From Mugil cephalus (Eukaryota; Chordata; Actinopteri; Mugiliformes; Mugilidae): DNA of 64,000 bases. The number at the start of each line of letters is the position of its first letter. Within the stretch, counting starts at the first letter, position 1. The position numbers and the translations under genes were made by a program. The notes under the pieces were generated by a model. The model was given only the letters and a program-made list of their open reading frames with translations. It made no database searches and had not been told where the DNA came from. Below are positions 23,189 to 34,379 of this stretch, piece by piece. The DNA lies in the NCBI RefSeq assembly GCF_022458985.1, contig NC_061789.1, positions 3,637,501 to 3,701,500 of the forward strand. Direction: 5' to 3'.

Positions 23189-26100
23189 TCATGCGTCATC
23201 GATCAGTTTTTCACCGCCGTTCTCCGTTTGTCTGGATGCGCCGCTTCCTCCTTCCTCTCCTTCTCCTCCTCCTCCTCCGTCCTCGTCCTCGTCCTCGTCG
23301 GTGTAGGCGAGCGACTGGCTGCTGTAGTTGATCATGGTGCGGGAGAGGTCCACCTCGATGGGGAAGACGTCGGCCTCCTTCAGAACGGCGTAGCACTCGT
23401 CGTAGTAATGGGACATGCCGGAGACGAAGCGCTGCAGCTGGAACACGATGTCCTGAACTGTGGATGAAGAAGAAGAGGAGGAGGAAATGGATTTAAATAA
23501 ATGACTGATAGCAAGCATGTGCACAAAAACGAAAGAGATAGGGGTCAAAAGTGCACAAACAAAAATGATATTATATTTTGAAGCTGAGATTATTCCAGTG
23601 TTTGCATGCATTTATAAAGACGATTCAAAGGGGAAACAAACACCTTCAGGAAAAGGTCGGTTGTTGTGATGTTTGCAAATAACTTCTTGAAGTCTTGTCT
23701 GCAGAGTTGGAAACTCTTGGTTGGTTTGTGTTTGATGTTTCGTGGCTTAAAATGTTTTAGATATTGGGGATTTAAAAAAAATTATCAGATCAGATGTGGT
23801 TACGCATTTTAGTTCGGCCATAAACCAAAACTTCTTCTGTTTTAATGGTGGTTGGCTACAGTCAAAGCTGCCAAATATCGCAGAAGAAGAAGAAAAAGAA
23901 GAAGAACTATATGCGGAAAAACTTCAGTCAGTCAGACAAACAGTAAATACTACCAACTAGATTCAACAATTCAGGCAGAGGCTGCAACCAAACAACAACA
24001 GACACTTAACGTTTAAAAGAAAAGTTTCCTGGAGACAAATTTTGAGTTCATGGCCGTTTCGTATTACCAGAACATTACAAACAGTAGAGAACATGAGGTA
24101 CGAGCTCCACGCTGCATGCAAAGAAAGATTTATTGGACCGAATCCATTCGACCACAGGAGAAGACAAGGAATGACTTTATAACTCTACAGGACATTCAAT
24201 ACGTATATCGAAAGACTGGTATCAGACTGGGACATCCCAGAATAACAAGCTCTCATCAACATGGAGCTGGTTTTATGTAAATATGTTATTATTAAGGCAT
24301 CAATCAAAACACAAAAGGGCGACTGTCTCCTTAAACATACAACAGGCACAAACCATGTTTCTGATCCAGCAGCTCGATCTTCTCCAAAACGTCCTTCCTC
24401 ATTTTGGCGAAACGGGCCCGAGCCTCCTGGCGACACCGCAGCACCAGGCGGTACTCGTAGTTACCGGTGCTGACGCGGTACAGAGGCTCTCCTATGGCCT
24501 GTAGGGGGACAGCACATCAGCCACAGAGCGTAAGGAACACGTTAGACCGTCTCATACGTTTCCATTCAGAGCAAACAACCAAAAACAGAGAAGAAGTGAA
24601 GCGGTCGCTCACAATGCTGCTGTATTCCTCGTCATCCATCTCCTTCACCTTCAGGCAGTACGACTGAAACACAAAGAAAACATGCGTCACGAGGGATCTG
24701 ACCACGGACACATGTGGAGGTGGTAGTAAGTGAACAGATTAAAGTCCACCAACTTAACCCACTCATTCAACCGCTAGTAGAAATGATCACATGAATAAGT
24801 GGCGTCTGTTCATTAGTAATTTTAACCCTCATACCTGATTTTAAAATCGTTACGTTGTCACCATTAAGGCCTAAAAACAGCATGTTAATATTTTTTTCAT
24901 AAATCTTTTAATCCACTTCAGTACTAAACATAAATACTAAACATGTGATAAGTTTCTCTTTTTATGCCAGTGTTTGTGATGGCATCACAATTTTTTGGAA
25001 AAAAACAAAAACAAAACACAAAAATTGTAATATTTTCAGTAATCTACATTAAAAGGGGGATTTTCCTATGGGAGGATTATTAGAGCCTTTGACATGTCAA
25101 TCATCAGTGGGAACATTGATTTTGATGGATTTTGTTTTTGTTTTTTTGTAGTAACCCATTGGAAATCCATTGAATTAGCTGCACTTTGGCTTTTTCACAT
25201 TCAGACTCATCGCATTGAGATTATTGAAAATATTCCAATTTCTGTGTTTGTTTGTTTTTTTTGAAAAATCAATGCCATCACAAACATTGGCACATAAAGG
25301 GTTAAAAGTCAGGAAATAATCAACTTTCTTGTATTTGTGATTAGTAATGAAGTGGATTAAAGGTTTCATGTAAATAAAAGTAGAAAAAATATTAACATAT
25401 GCAGTTTTTGAAGAGGAAACTTAATGTCCTTTAATGGTAACAACATAACAATTTAGATCAGGGGTCTTCAATGTTTTTCAGGCCAAGAACCTCCAAACCT
25501 ACTATATGTGTCCTAAATTAAACTCAGCCTAGTGCTATTTATAAATTATTATTATCATTTTGCATTCAACATTAAGCCCTTATCCCTTTATTGAAATATT
25601 TTGGATTCATGTTAATGTGCATTTAAAGAAATTTAAATTTGTGGGGGAAAATTACAAAAAAAAAAAAAAAAAAAAAAAGTCCAATCAACCAAAGATTTTG
25701 GTAGGTCTTTGTTGAAGACTTGAGTTTGAAATATCAAAAAACACACACCTTTGATTCTAAAGCAGAAGAACTTACCAGATATTCAAACTTGACATCCAGG
25801 TACTTGCGGATGGTGAGCTTGGTGTCTGGTATGGCCTTGTGAAGGTACGTGTTCAGATCGTGGAGCATCTGCGCAATGACAAAACAAAAGATGAGGGTTT
25901 TTATTTTTACCATACATGATGTTTGATGAAGATAAGACTCATCATAGCTCAAGAGTATATCAACACAAATAATAAGACGTCAATAAATGACATGAAAGCT
26001 CAGGTAGAAAGAGTTTTTATGTCTATTTGTGGCTTAAAATGTGAAATTCAGAGGAAGGCTGCACACGTTTTAACATCACAAGGAACTCAGACTCACCACT

Positions 26101-29100
26101 TTAAGATTAAAAACTAGAATAAAGGCAGAAAGAGACTCAGACTCACCGGTTTGATGGTCTTCAGAAGCTGAATGCCGTACTTCTCGATGCTGCGGTGAGC
26201 GTCAGCAAACTTCACAAACGCCTCGCTGGCTGCAGCTTGAGGCTCTCGCACGCCGATGACGGAGAAAACATCTCCAAATGCTGAAAAGACACATTACATA
26301 TAAAACACACGTCGGACAAAGCTTCCCGTCCTCCGAGAGAATGAAAAGCAAATGACATTGAATAACTGACCTCTGTGAGTTTGAGAAAGCTCAAAGAAAG
26401 CTCGGAGGAGTCTCTTGGTGTGCTCCATCAACCCTACAGTCAAACAGAACAGAAATATCATCAAATTCCCATCAGGATGAATTTGCAAAGTGTGACTTTT
26501 CAATAAATATAATTTTTCTATTCATAATTTGTCCACTAGAGGGCGCACTGTTTTGGTCAGAGTTGTGGACAAACCTACCCATCAGATGGCAGCACATGTT
26601 TATTAAATGTAAACATTTTCTTTATGTACTTGTTCTATTTTACAATAAAAGTTGATTGTTATTTATACGTTATTATGTCTTGAATTAATTTATGATCAGT
26701 GAAAATTGTTGCTGATTATAAATAATATCATCATATGAAATTATCGGTTTGCATCACCTTTCTTCTTCTGCTATGATTTAATGGTACCTGAAAAGCGGAG
26801 TTAGCGCCACCGACTGTTTATCTTATTTTTGGGACGTTAACATCATGTATTTGGTTCCCAAGCCCAACACTGCTGCTACAACAGTGAACGGGCCCATATT
26901 TCAATTTAAAGGAAAACTCCATTACTCTCAGGAGGCAATTTGTTTAACTAGGAATAAAAAGAAGAGGTTGCAGAAGCTTTTGGACGAGTGTCTACACATA
27001 GACTGTATATAAATATGGACAACTTGTCGCCACTTCCTGTCATTGGCCAAACTGATGCTATTTTTACAGGGATACAAGCGTCGTCCATTTTCATTAAATA
27101 CTATGCTCTGCTCTACCTCCATTATGTTGGATTATACCTTATATTTATTTATTTGTTGTTTTTACAACTCTCATTGTCCCACGGAATCACATAAGTAGTT
27201 GGCATGGCAACTGGTAGTCGCCATTATGCCACATCTTGTCTTTAAAGCATCAAATAACAAACTAAACTACCTGAAATGACTGAAACCGTCCTTGAAAAGA
27301 GATCATGACATGTACTTAAATGTTTTAGTTTGGCCCAAGGCCCCGCCCACTAACATGGAGAAGGCGGAGCTTATGACCTATACTGTGGCCTCCAGCCACC
27401 AGGGGGAGCTCTACTTGCTTGCTTCCACTTTAATTTACAGTCTACAATCTAAACATTACCGTGACAGCACAAAGAAACGTAGCTGTTCAATACATTAGAA
27501 AAACATCCTTCATTCGTTCGTCTGTTTGCGCATGTGGAAAAAAAGACCAATAGATTTAAATCAATCTAAAAAATACTGAACCACTCGACTTAAAACTCAA
27601 CAGTGATTCCATCAGAGAAATTATCCCATTTAACTGACCTTTGTAGAGCTCTGCTGTTTTCTCCAGCTCTTCCAGCCTTTTCACCAGTCCATCTGTAAAA
27701 TAAAACCAGGTTAGACCAGCAGAGCTTTAAATCTAAATCATATAAATAAACAAAATCAGGAAAGAAAATGTTACCGTTGCATAAAATAGCTCTACTGAGC
27801 CCTAGAGCGTCCGCTGTGCCCGAGCTCATGTTCTCCACCAGGCGATGTTTGACTTTCTTCAGCACTGAATTACACAGAATCATGTTTTACAAATAAGACA
27901 AGTGACAATGTAAGAATGCAGTGTATGATATTAAAATACAGAATACAAAGTGGTTGTGTGTATGTGAGATACCTATATCCAAAGACTTCCCCTGTTTCGG
28001 GTCGGCCTGCAGTTTGTTGTAGTGGATTACTGCTTCTCCCTGATCGAGAAATACAAAATTAAGTCAAAATTATATTGGATAAGATATAAAAAAGGAGGAG
28101 AACATTTCTATAAAATATATTTTAAAGTAAAAAAGAGTAAATTTAAATGTGTGACATGAGGTAAAAAGAACAATGTGCAGGATTCATGGTGCAGCATTGT
28201 GCACTGAAAGGGAAACAGCAACACAATCTAATACTTTAATTCCAATACTGAACCCCGTGTTTATTTGGTTCTGCAGGAAGTCATGGAATTTTTCCTGGTG
28301 TGAACAAAGGATGTTAAAAAAAACAGAGCCACTCTACTTTGGTGACGCTGTGCCACATGCTACAGGCCATTGTCTGGATCTTTTTATCACGGCTTGGCGA
28401 GCCGGTGAAATCCCTCTCTCTTCTTCACGGACCGATCTGATCAGTCGGACTATTCACTGATAAACCTGCAGCCACCACACGACAAATATACTAAGTAAGT
28501 TATCTTTTATTCCTTGTGTATTCCAGTTTGTGCCTGTGTGATTGCACGTCACAGTTTTCAAATGCTGCACCATATTTTCTTAAAAAGTTGTGTTTAAGGT
28601 TTAAATTTTCATTAAAATGAGGGACAAAAACATTAAAGAATATCATTCAAGCAAACACTAAATAGTAACCCATCTATTAGAACTATTGATAAACTACAGA
28701 GAGTGACTCCAGCCTGTGTACCTGGACAGCTTGAATCATCTTGGCCACCTCCACCTTAGTCTTTCCCTTCACTGGTTTCCCGTTCACACCTGTGATTTCA
28801 TCACCTGCTGCCACTGTCCCATCCAGAGCAGCTGGGGTGTTGTCAAAGACCTGGGAGACAACATTTAAAAAATACAGATGACTTCAGCAATCTGGGGTTT
28901 ACTGTAGTGTTTGGTTTTAATGCTTCTTCTACAATCTTGTCAATATTTCCTGCAGATATGATGCTCAGTCTGCATTAATCTGTCACCACTTTGTCAATAA
29001 AGTTTGAAAGTGATTGATGTTTTGGGGCATGGAAACACTCACATTTATCAGAAACAATTACTGTGTACCTACCTGGACGATGTAAAGGCAAGGACAGTAC

Positions 29101-29323
29101 TGAGCCCCTCCACCGATGCTGATGCCAATGAGGTTATTAGCATCTTTTTTCAAAGTCACAGTACCAGGCACTGTTGGTATCCCCCTGTTCAGAAGAACAC
29201 GTGATGCATGATCGGTTCAGAAACTGAATTCACACACTTCTACTATGTTATAGGATTAGATAGAGGGATGGATGCTACTCACAGCTTGTCTTCCTCCAGT
29301 TCATAGTCCATGTCTGTGAACAT
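23189..29323 (-). CDS. pick1: PICK1, PDZ- and BAR-domain protein interacting with PRKCA
   Basis: Twelve coding exons on the minus strand: 29323-29283, 29184-29073, 28850-28722, 28039-27973, 27864-27775, 27692-27639, 26433-26371, 26280-26147, 25868-25776, 24663-24613, 24498-24354, 23457-23189. Total 1,248 nt, 415 aa, the same length as human. Residues about 19-105 are the PDZ domain, with K27-D28 and the YCPCLY segment conserved. Residues about 145-360 are the BAR domain (GLSRAILCNDGLVKRLEELEKTAELYKG, DLNTYLHKAIPDTKLTIRKYLDVKFEYL, RCRQEARARFAKMRKDVLEKIELLDQKH). The tail is strongly acidic (EDEDEDGGGGGEGEEGG). It dimerises, binds curved membranes and controls trafficking of AMPA receptors and other PDZ ligands. 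A splice acceptor in the 5' UTR (CCGGCAG, about 29347) suggests a non-coding first exon. Introns 6 and 9 hold transposons. Confidence 0.97.
24837..25460. mobile_element. Foldback-type element with long inverted arms, pick1 intron 9
   Basis: Left arm at about 24850-25000 reads ACGTTGTCACCATTAA, TGTTAATATTTTTT, TTTAATCCACTTCA, GTTTGTGATGGCAT. The right arm at about 25268-25455 carries all of these in reverse complement and reverse order (ATGCCATCACAAAC, TGAAGTGGATTAAA-type, AAAAAATATTAACA, TTAATGGTAACAAC). Arms are about 160-190 bases with indels around a 250-base centre. Confidence 0.85.
26998..27445. mobile_element. Interspersed repeat, copy B (pick1 intron 6)
   Basis: Starts ATAGACTGTATATAAATATGG and ends ...TTTACAGTCTAC, an imperfect inverted terminus. 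Internal blocks match the element at 15770-16140. No coding capacity. Confidence 0.65.
28170..28620. other. pick1 intron 3, repeat-like stretch
   Basis: About 28170-28500 is GC-richer than the surrounding intron and includes GATCTGATCAGTCGGACTAT, which looks like mobile-element sequence. I cannot name the family, and no splice-supported exon is visible. Confidence 0.3.
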
Positions 29324-31208
29324 AACAGGACCGTGTCACTCCTGCCGGTGAGAACAAAAACACTATCAGATAAATTTCCTTTGGCTGAACCTTAGGTTTG
29401 ATTTCTCAGCTCTATAACCATGAAATAATAATAAAAAAAAGGAGGAGATGTTTATCTTGAGGAAGTCCAAATCTAAAATAGAATAAAAAATAACTACCAG
29501 CTGATTTAAATTGAACTGACTCTTCACTCCCCTGATGCCCTGACTTGATTGTGGTGCAGTCGGTGAGAAGACGCTAGCAGGAGCAGCAGAAACATCCGGT
29601 AACTTACTGCGCTTTCTACTTCAGATTTACATTATTTAATTACTCTAAATGGGAGTCGCGGTCAAACTAAAAACACAGACGGATGCGGTAAAAAAGGAGC
29701 CAATGTAATATTTTAATATAGTAACGTAAACTAACGCTGCTTCATTATCAGCTAGCTGCTGGATGCTAATGGCAGGTGCAATAACAGATGTCGTCCGATT
29801 AAAAACGTTAACAGACCGTTAATGATTTACCTTCTTCAGACGTCGCAAAAGGTTGTCACATAGATGTCAATATGAAAAAACAAAAACAAACATATGTATA
29901 TATTTAGTCACCCCCTTTATTTGCAATTATCTTAACCCCTGGATCTACTGACAGCTCATGTTTACTTTATTTTGTCACTTCCGGCAGTAGAGCGGAAGTT
30001 CGTCTTCTTCTCGTGTTTGGTGGGGTGTATAGCGGAAGTTGTTATTTAGGAGGACTAACAGTTTTCTCTTAGCAACTGTAAGAAACTCGAAGGTCATATC
30101 CGTCATGTTTCAGATGTTTATATCGAGTGTATCAGTCTACATTGATTAATTTGCCAACGATAAATCAACGCAATTATTTAAAAAATAATAATTTAGCGAA
30201 TTTAATCGTGCGTTTTTACTGTCACCCAGTGGTCAAAGTGAGGAACTGCAAAAAGTTGACAAACTTTTAAAGTAACAGGGACGGTTTATTTACAGAACTG
30301 TACAAGGTGAGAATAATTATCAATTTGGCCCTTTCCTTATTATTTAGAACAGTTGTTATTAATGGACAATAATAGTCCTACGGAAATTATTCAGCGTATT
30401 AAACGTTGTTTTACTGCCACCCAGTGGTGTTATTTATAGAGCACCAAACAAATGACTACCGTTCAAAGTGCTTTACTTTTTAAACAATACATTTAAAAAG
30501 TGAAACAAGAAAAGGGACATGGAGACTAATGCACACTGTAAAAAGAACTCAAAATAATAGGATAAGTTAAATAGTAAAAGATGAGTATCAATAAATAACT
30601 AAGTATAAAAATAATATAAGCAAAATAATAACAGGATTAGCATACACACAAATGCACAAGAAACAGAGATGGAAGAATATAATAATTTGTACAGATTGAT
30701 AGAGTTTGGTATGAAAGACGTCCTGTAGCGTTCACTGTGTGAGTGGAGCTGAATCTGTCTGGTCACAGGTTGCAGTGACAACCTACGATGAATTAAAATT
30801 GACAAACTTCAATAAAGAACATCATCCTAAATACCAATAATAATCATGAATGTGTTTCATTAATAATTAAGCACGTTAATCATACATGAAGACTTTCTAC
30901 AATCTAAAAATAAACAGATTACTTTGTTCAAACACTTTACAGAGGCCGTTACTCACAGCTTGTTTATTCATTAAGGGTCGTTAAACAGAATAGTCAGAAT
31001 GATTAAAAGCCAGCACAGTGAATTGAATGGACTTTGTGAATGTGATGATTGAGTCACATTGTGTTAAAATCATGTCAGTGTGTCCTACATTATAAATTTG
31101 TAAAAAGTCACTGCACTTATCCTTTGTCTCCCAGAGGCCTGTCTGCTAAGACCATCTACTTAAGATACATCTTTCATTAGGGTCCAGGAGTATTCAGCAG
31201 CACCCACT
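29324..31208. other. pick1/galectin divergent intergenic region
   Basis: Holds the presumed pick1 promoter (29.6-30.05 kb) and the 5' region of the galectin gene. No third gene is visible. The ORF at 30599-30805 has no domain. TGGTATGAAAGACGTCCTGT at about 30707 looks like repeat sequence but is not classified. Confidence 0.5.
29977..30040. promoter_or_regulatory. Cluster of ETS-type sites, probable pick1 promoter
   Basis: ACTTCCGG at 29977-29984, GCGGAAGT at 29992-29999 and GCGGAAGTT at 30032-30040 are three ETS/GABP core motifs in 64 bases. No TATA box is nearby, as in many housekeeping promoters. The cluster is about 650 bases upstream of the pick1 start codon. Sites on both strands leave divergent transcription possible. 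Confidence 0.5.
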
Positions 31209-32897
31209 ATGAGCATGGTGAGTTTAAATTTGTGACTGTTTTTGGCACCTTTACATTTATTATATGTTGAATTGAACTGAATCTGAGTGAAGTGTTTGAA
31301 AACTACAAATATGTGTTTCTTAGCAACTTGAACTAAAGAATGTGGATCTGAGACCTGGAGATCAACTCAAAATAAAGGGGACAATTCTGCATGATGCTGA
31401 GAGGTGAGCTAACCAAACACAACACATGTAGCTTCTTTACTAAATGAAGTTACAGTGGCAGTAAGATATGGTTCCTGTTTAAGGTATTCACTCCTTTGGA
31501 TGTTTTCCCCTTTTATTGCTTTTATAAATGGAATCACAATCAATATAATTGGGCTTCTTTAAAAAAAAAAAAAAATAATAAAAGTAATATCGCATATTGC
31601 GTAAGTCATCACCTTATTCAGCAGAGGTCCAGTCAATCGGTGCCAGTAGTCTCGTAGTTTGGAAATCACCCAAGTGCATCTCAAGACAATTGTGGCTAGA
31701 AGGTCATTCAATGGTTAATCTTTGCTACAATTAGACCATGAGGACAAAAGAACACATATCAGAGAAAATGATATTTAAAAGTAAATCAAACTTATGGGAT
31801 GGATACAAAGGAAAAACTGCCAAGTCACTTACTGTACCCTTGAGTTCAATTAGGAAATGGAAGGAATATGGCTCATGTAGAAATCTGTCTAGAGTTAAAA
31901 GCATCACCAACTGAGATGGGACAGACTAAATAAATCTCGACTAGAATTCACCCAAAGACACAATGGAAGACCTTAAGGTCAAATGGAAGATAGTTCTTTG
32001 GTCTGATGAGACCAAAATGTAACTTTCTGTGGCTCTGTCAGACGCTCTGTTTGGCAGACACCAAATACTACACATCACCAAAACACACTGTGAAGCATGG
32101 TGGTGACAGCATCATGCTCATCTGCAGAAGACTTGTAAAAAATCAAGTGAAATGGTTGCAGCAAAATATTAGGGAATTCCTTGAGGACAATCTGAGCCTG
32201 CAAGAAAACTACGACTTGGGAGACAAAGCACACGGAGAAATCTACACCGACACGATTTAAAGACGACCAGGTGAATGTTCTGTAGTGGCTGAGTCAAAGC
32301 TCAAATCTCAGTAAAATAGATTAGAGTCCAAATGGATTAGAAAAGGGCTGTTGATGCCTGATCCCCTTTTTAACCAGACAGGAGAATGGAGAAAAACTAC
32401 AGCGTGCAGATATGTGAACCAATGTGGGTTTTGCACACTCTCCAAACTAACACTACATTTGTATAAACTCTGACCCACTCAGATTCCAGATTGACCTCGG
32501 CTCTGATTCAGACGACCTGGCGCTGCACTTTAACCCCCGTTTCCATGACGACACAGATGGAGCTGTGCTTGTGTGCAACTCCAAGGCTGCTGGATGCTGG
32601 GGTGATGAGAAACGGGAAATACACAACCCTCTACAGAGGGGCTCTGATGTGAAGGTGAGGACAAAGATGTTCCTTGATAAAATTTAGCAATGCATGTAGT
32701 TTAGTTTGGGATTTTTGTTTGAAGTTAAAAAGGTTTTCCTTCTGTGTCAGATTGTGTTGAAGCTGGCTGGAGACGTCTTTGAAGTGGAGCTTCCTGATGG
32801 ACATGAAGTCCAGTTTCCCAACCGTGTTGGTGTGGACGTCATCAACTACATCAGAGTCATGGGGGACTTCAAACTGACCTGCTTCAAGATCTGCTGA
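31209..32897 (+). CDS. Prototype galectin (galectin-1/2-like)
   Basis: Four exons: 31209-31217, 31324-31403, 32483-32654, 32751-32897, giving 135 aa, the length of mammalian galectin-1. The first coding exon is only nine bases (Met-Ser-Met), as in vertebrate galectin-1 genes. The single carbohydrate-recognition domain has all the usual galactose contacts: H45, N47 and R49 in LHFNPRF, N62 in LVCNS, and W69, E72 and R74 in CWGDEKREI. No signal peptide, consistent with leaderless export. The family binds beta-galactosides on cell-surface glycans and acts in adhesion and immune control. It lies head to head with pick1; human LGALS1 and LGALS2 are also on 22q13 near PICK1. I cannot say whether it is the galectin-1 or -2 orthologue. 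AATAAA at 33028-33033 fits a short 3' UTR. Confidence 0.93.
31470..32400 (+). mobile_element. Tc1-like transposon fossil in galectin intron 2
   Basis: About 31990-32130 reads TTTGGTCTGATGAGACCAAA then, in a plus frame, PKHTVKHGGDSIML, matching the conserved DDE-region words of Tc1-family transposases (W-S-D-E and P-K-H-T-V-K-H-G-G-G-S). Upstream (31730-31960) is degenerate transposase. The frame is broken many times. Confidence 0.75.
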
Positions 32898-33189
32898 GAC
32901 TCATGAATCCTGTGTTGAACAATTACAGATGAGACTTTGAGACAAGGCCAGTTATTGTAAGAAATGTTCATCATTAAAACATGAGAGCCTGTCTTTAATT
33001 AAAGACTGTTCAAGTTCTGTTGTGCAAAATAAAATAAAATGTCAATATTTAAATCTTGTTTTTTTTGTTAGTTTGTTTTTGTCATTTTTGAAAGGTTGAT
33101 TATACATTTTAAAACTTAAAATAAAAACAAAAAAAAATGTACAGTCATGAAATGTGGATCAAGCATAGGCCAGGAAGAATTTGTAAAAA

Positions 33190-33710
33190 TGTAGAGCTAT
33201 GTTAACTCAATAAAATGGCAAAATATACATAATGGCAACGGCCAATGGTAGCGCTCATAGTCGCTGTCCTGAAAGTTTACTCGGGCAGACTTTCTTCACA
33301 ATATCCAGCAAATCAACAGCATCTTCTCCCTCGCCATCGTAGATTCAAAGAACAGCAAATTTCTAAACGGAGACTATTTGCCTATGCAGCTTGCAACTGA
33401 TGAACATGAACCGCTACCTTGGCTTCAAAGGAGCAGCTCTGACCCTCTAATCAGAGGACGTGGACTACTGTAGGCTACAGAGAAGGCCTAGGAACTTGAA
33501 ACATCATTTGAAACATCATCAGATGTGAAGGCCCAGGCAGAGTTCTTTGACTCTGGGATAACATGATGGTTGATGTATGATTGGATAAAAGCTCTAATGC
33601 AAAGTCACACTGTCAGAAAATAAAAGACAGACAAGACATGAAAAGAATAGCCTACTGAGAATAATTTAATGAGACTAATGGGAAATATTCAAATGTGAGT
33701 CAGTGATTTC
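33190..33710. repeat. Interspersed repeat related to 6.0-6.4 and 8.1-8.3 kb
   Basis: Shares AAAATGGCAAAATATACATAA-like, GCTCATAGT, GAGAAGGCCTA, AAGGCCCAGGCAGA-TTCTTTGACTC and AGTCAGTGATT in the same order with the earlier block. It ends where the GVIN fragment begins. Class unknown. Confidence 0.6.
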
Positions 33711-33790
33711 GGTGGTTTCTCTTTCGCATGATGCTGAACTTTGACACCAGAAGAGTTCATATATACATAAAACATTAAAAAACACATGAT

Positions 33791-34262
33791 AACTGATCAA
33801 ATCTTGACTGAATAGTTGTGTAAGTGCTGCTGGGTAAAGTGTCCATTCTGTGCAGCTGTTTGCACCAACACCCTGGAAAACCCCAGTCCTGGTGACCACA
33901 GTGTCCCTTTTCACCGGTCTACTACAAAGACACAGTCATAATGAGTGTTGATTTCTGCACAACAAATGTTGCAAGTGATGTGAGATTTTACCCTGATAAA
34001 ACTGAAAACAAAAGTCCTTACAAAAATTAAAGAAATGCTGGACCAAGGTTTGCTAACTGGAGAATCACCCCTGATGGGTCAAAGCTGAAATACTGGACAT
34101 GGTTTGTGTGTTGATTTCAAAAAGACCTGGAAGACTATTATGACATGACATGACATGACATGACATGACACCCCGTCCAGGATGATGGTGAAATTCACAG
34201 CGAGTGGAAAACACACACAAAAGAAGAAGCAACTAGAGTCCGGATGAAATGTTCAAATTTGA
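33791..34262 (+). pseudogene. GVIN 3'-end pseudogene fragment
   Basis: Closely matches the last about 470 bases of the GVIN copy 1 giant exon (47.30-47.77 kb): the Cys-rich CKCCWVKCPFC block, the SVDFCTTNVASD segment and the terminal SEWKTHTKEEA segment. It is dead: in-frame stops at 33813-33815 and 34112-34114, a deletion after the CACCGGTCT word at about 33920, and insertion of a TGACA microsatellite. Nothing upstream of the Cys-rich block is present, so this is a truncated duplicate or the remnant of a third gene. Confidence 0.88.
34141..34170. repeat. (TGACA)n microsatellite inside the GVIN fragment
   Basis: Six clean TGACA units interrupt the coding homology at the point where the intact genes read Y-G-Y-K-F. 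Confidence 0.95.
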
Positions 34263-34379
34263 AGAAACATGCTGATTTTAAGTGATTGAATGATATACGC
34301 AGAGTGAAGCAATGTAACCAATGTTTGTGAAATCAGTAGCAGAATAAGAGAAACAGGATACTGATGTTAGACAGTGGGG

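Noticed and set aside
24050-24280. 76-aa plus-strand ORF in pick1 intron 11
   Set aside because: Antisense, with no recognisable domain, no splice partners and no promoter signal.
33675-33914. 79-aa minus-strand ORF as a small gene
   Set aside because: It is the shadow of the GVIN pseudogene fragment; the same antisense words occur at 47266-47523.
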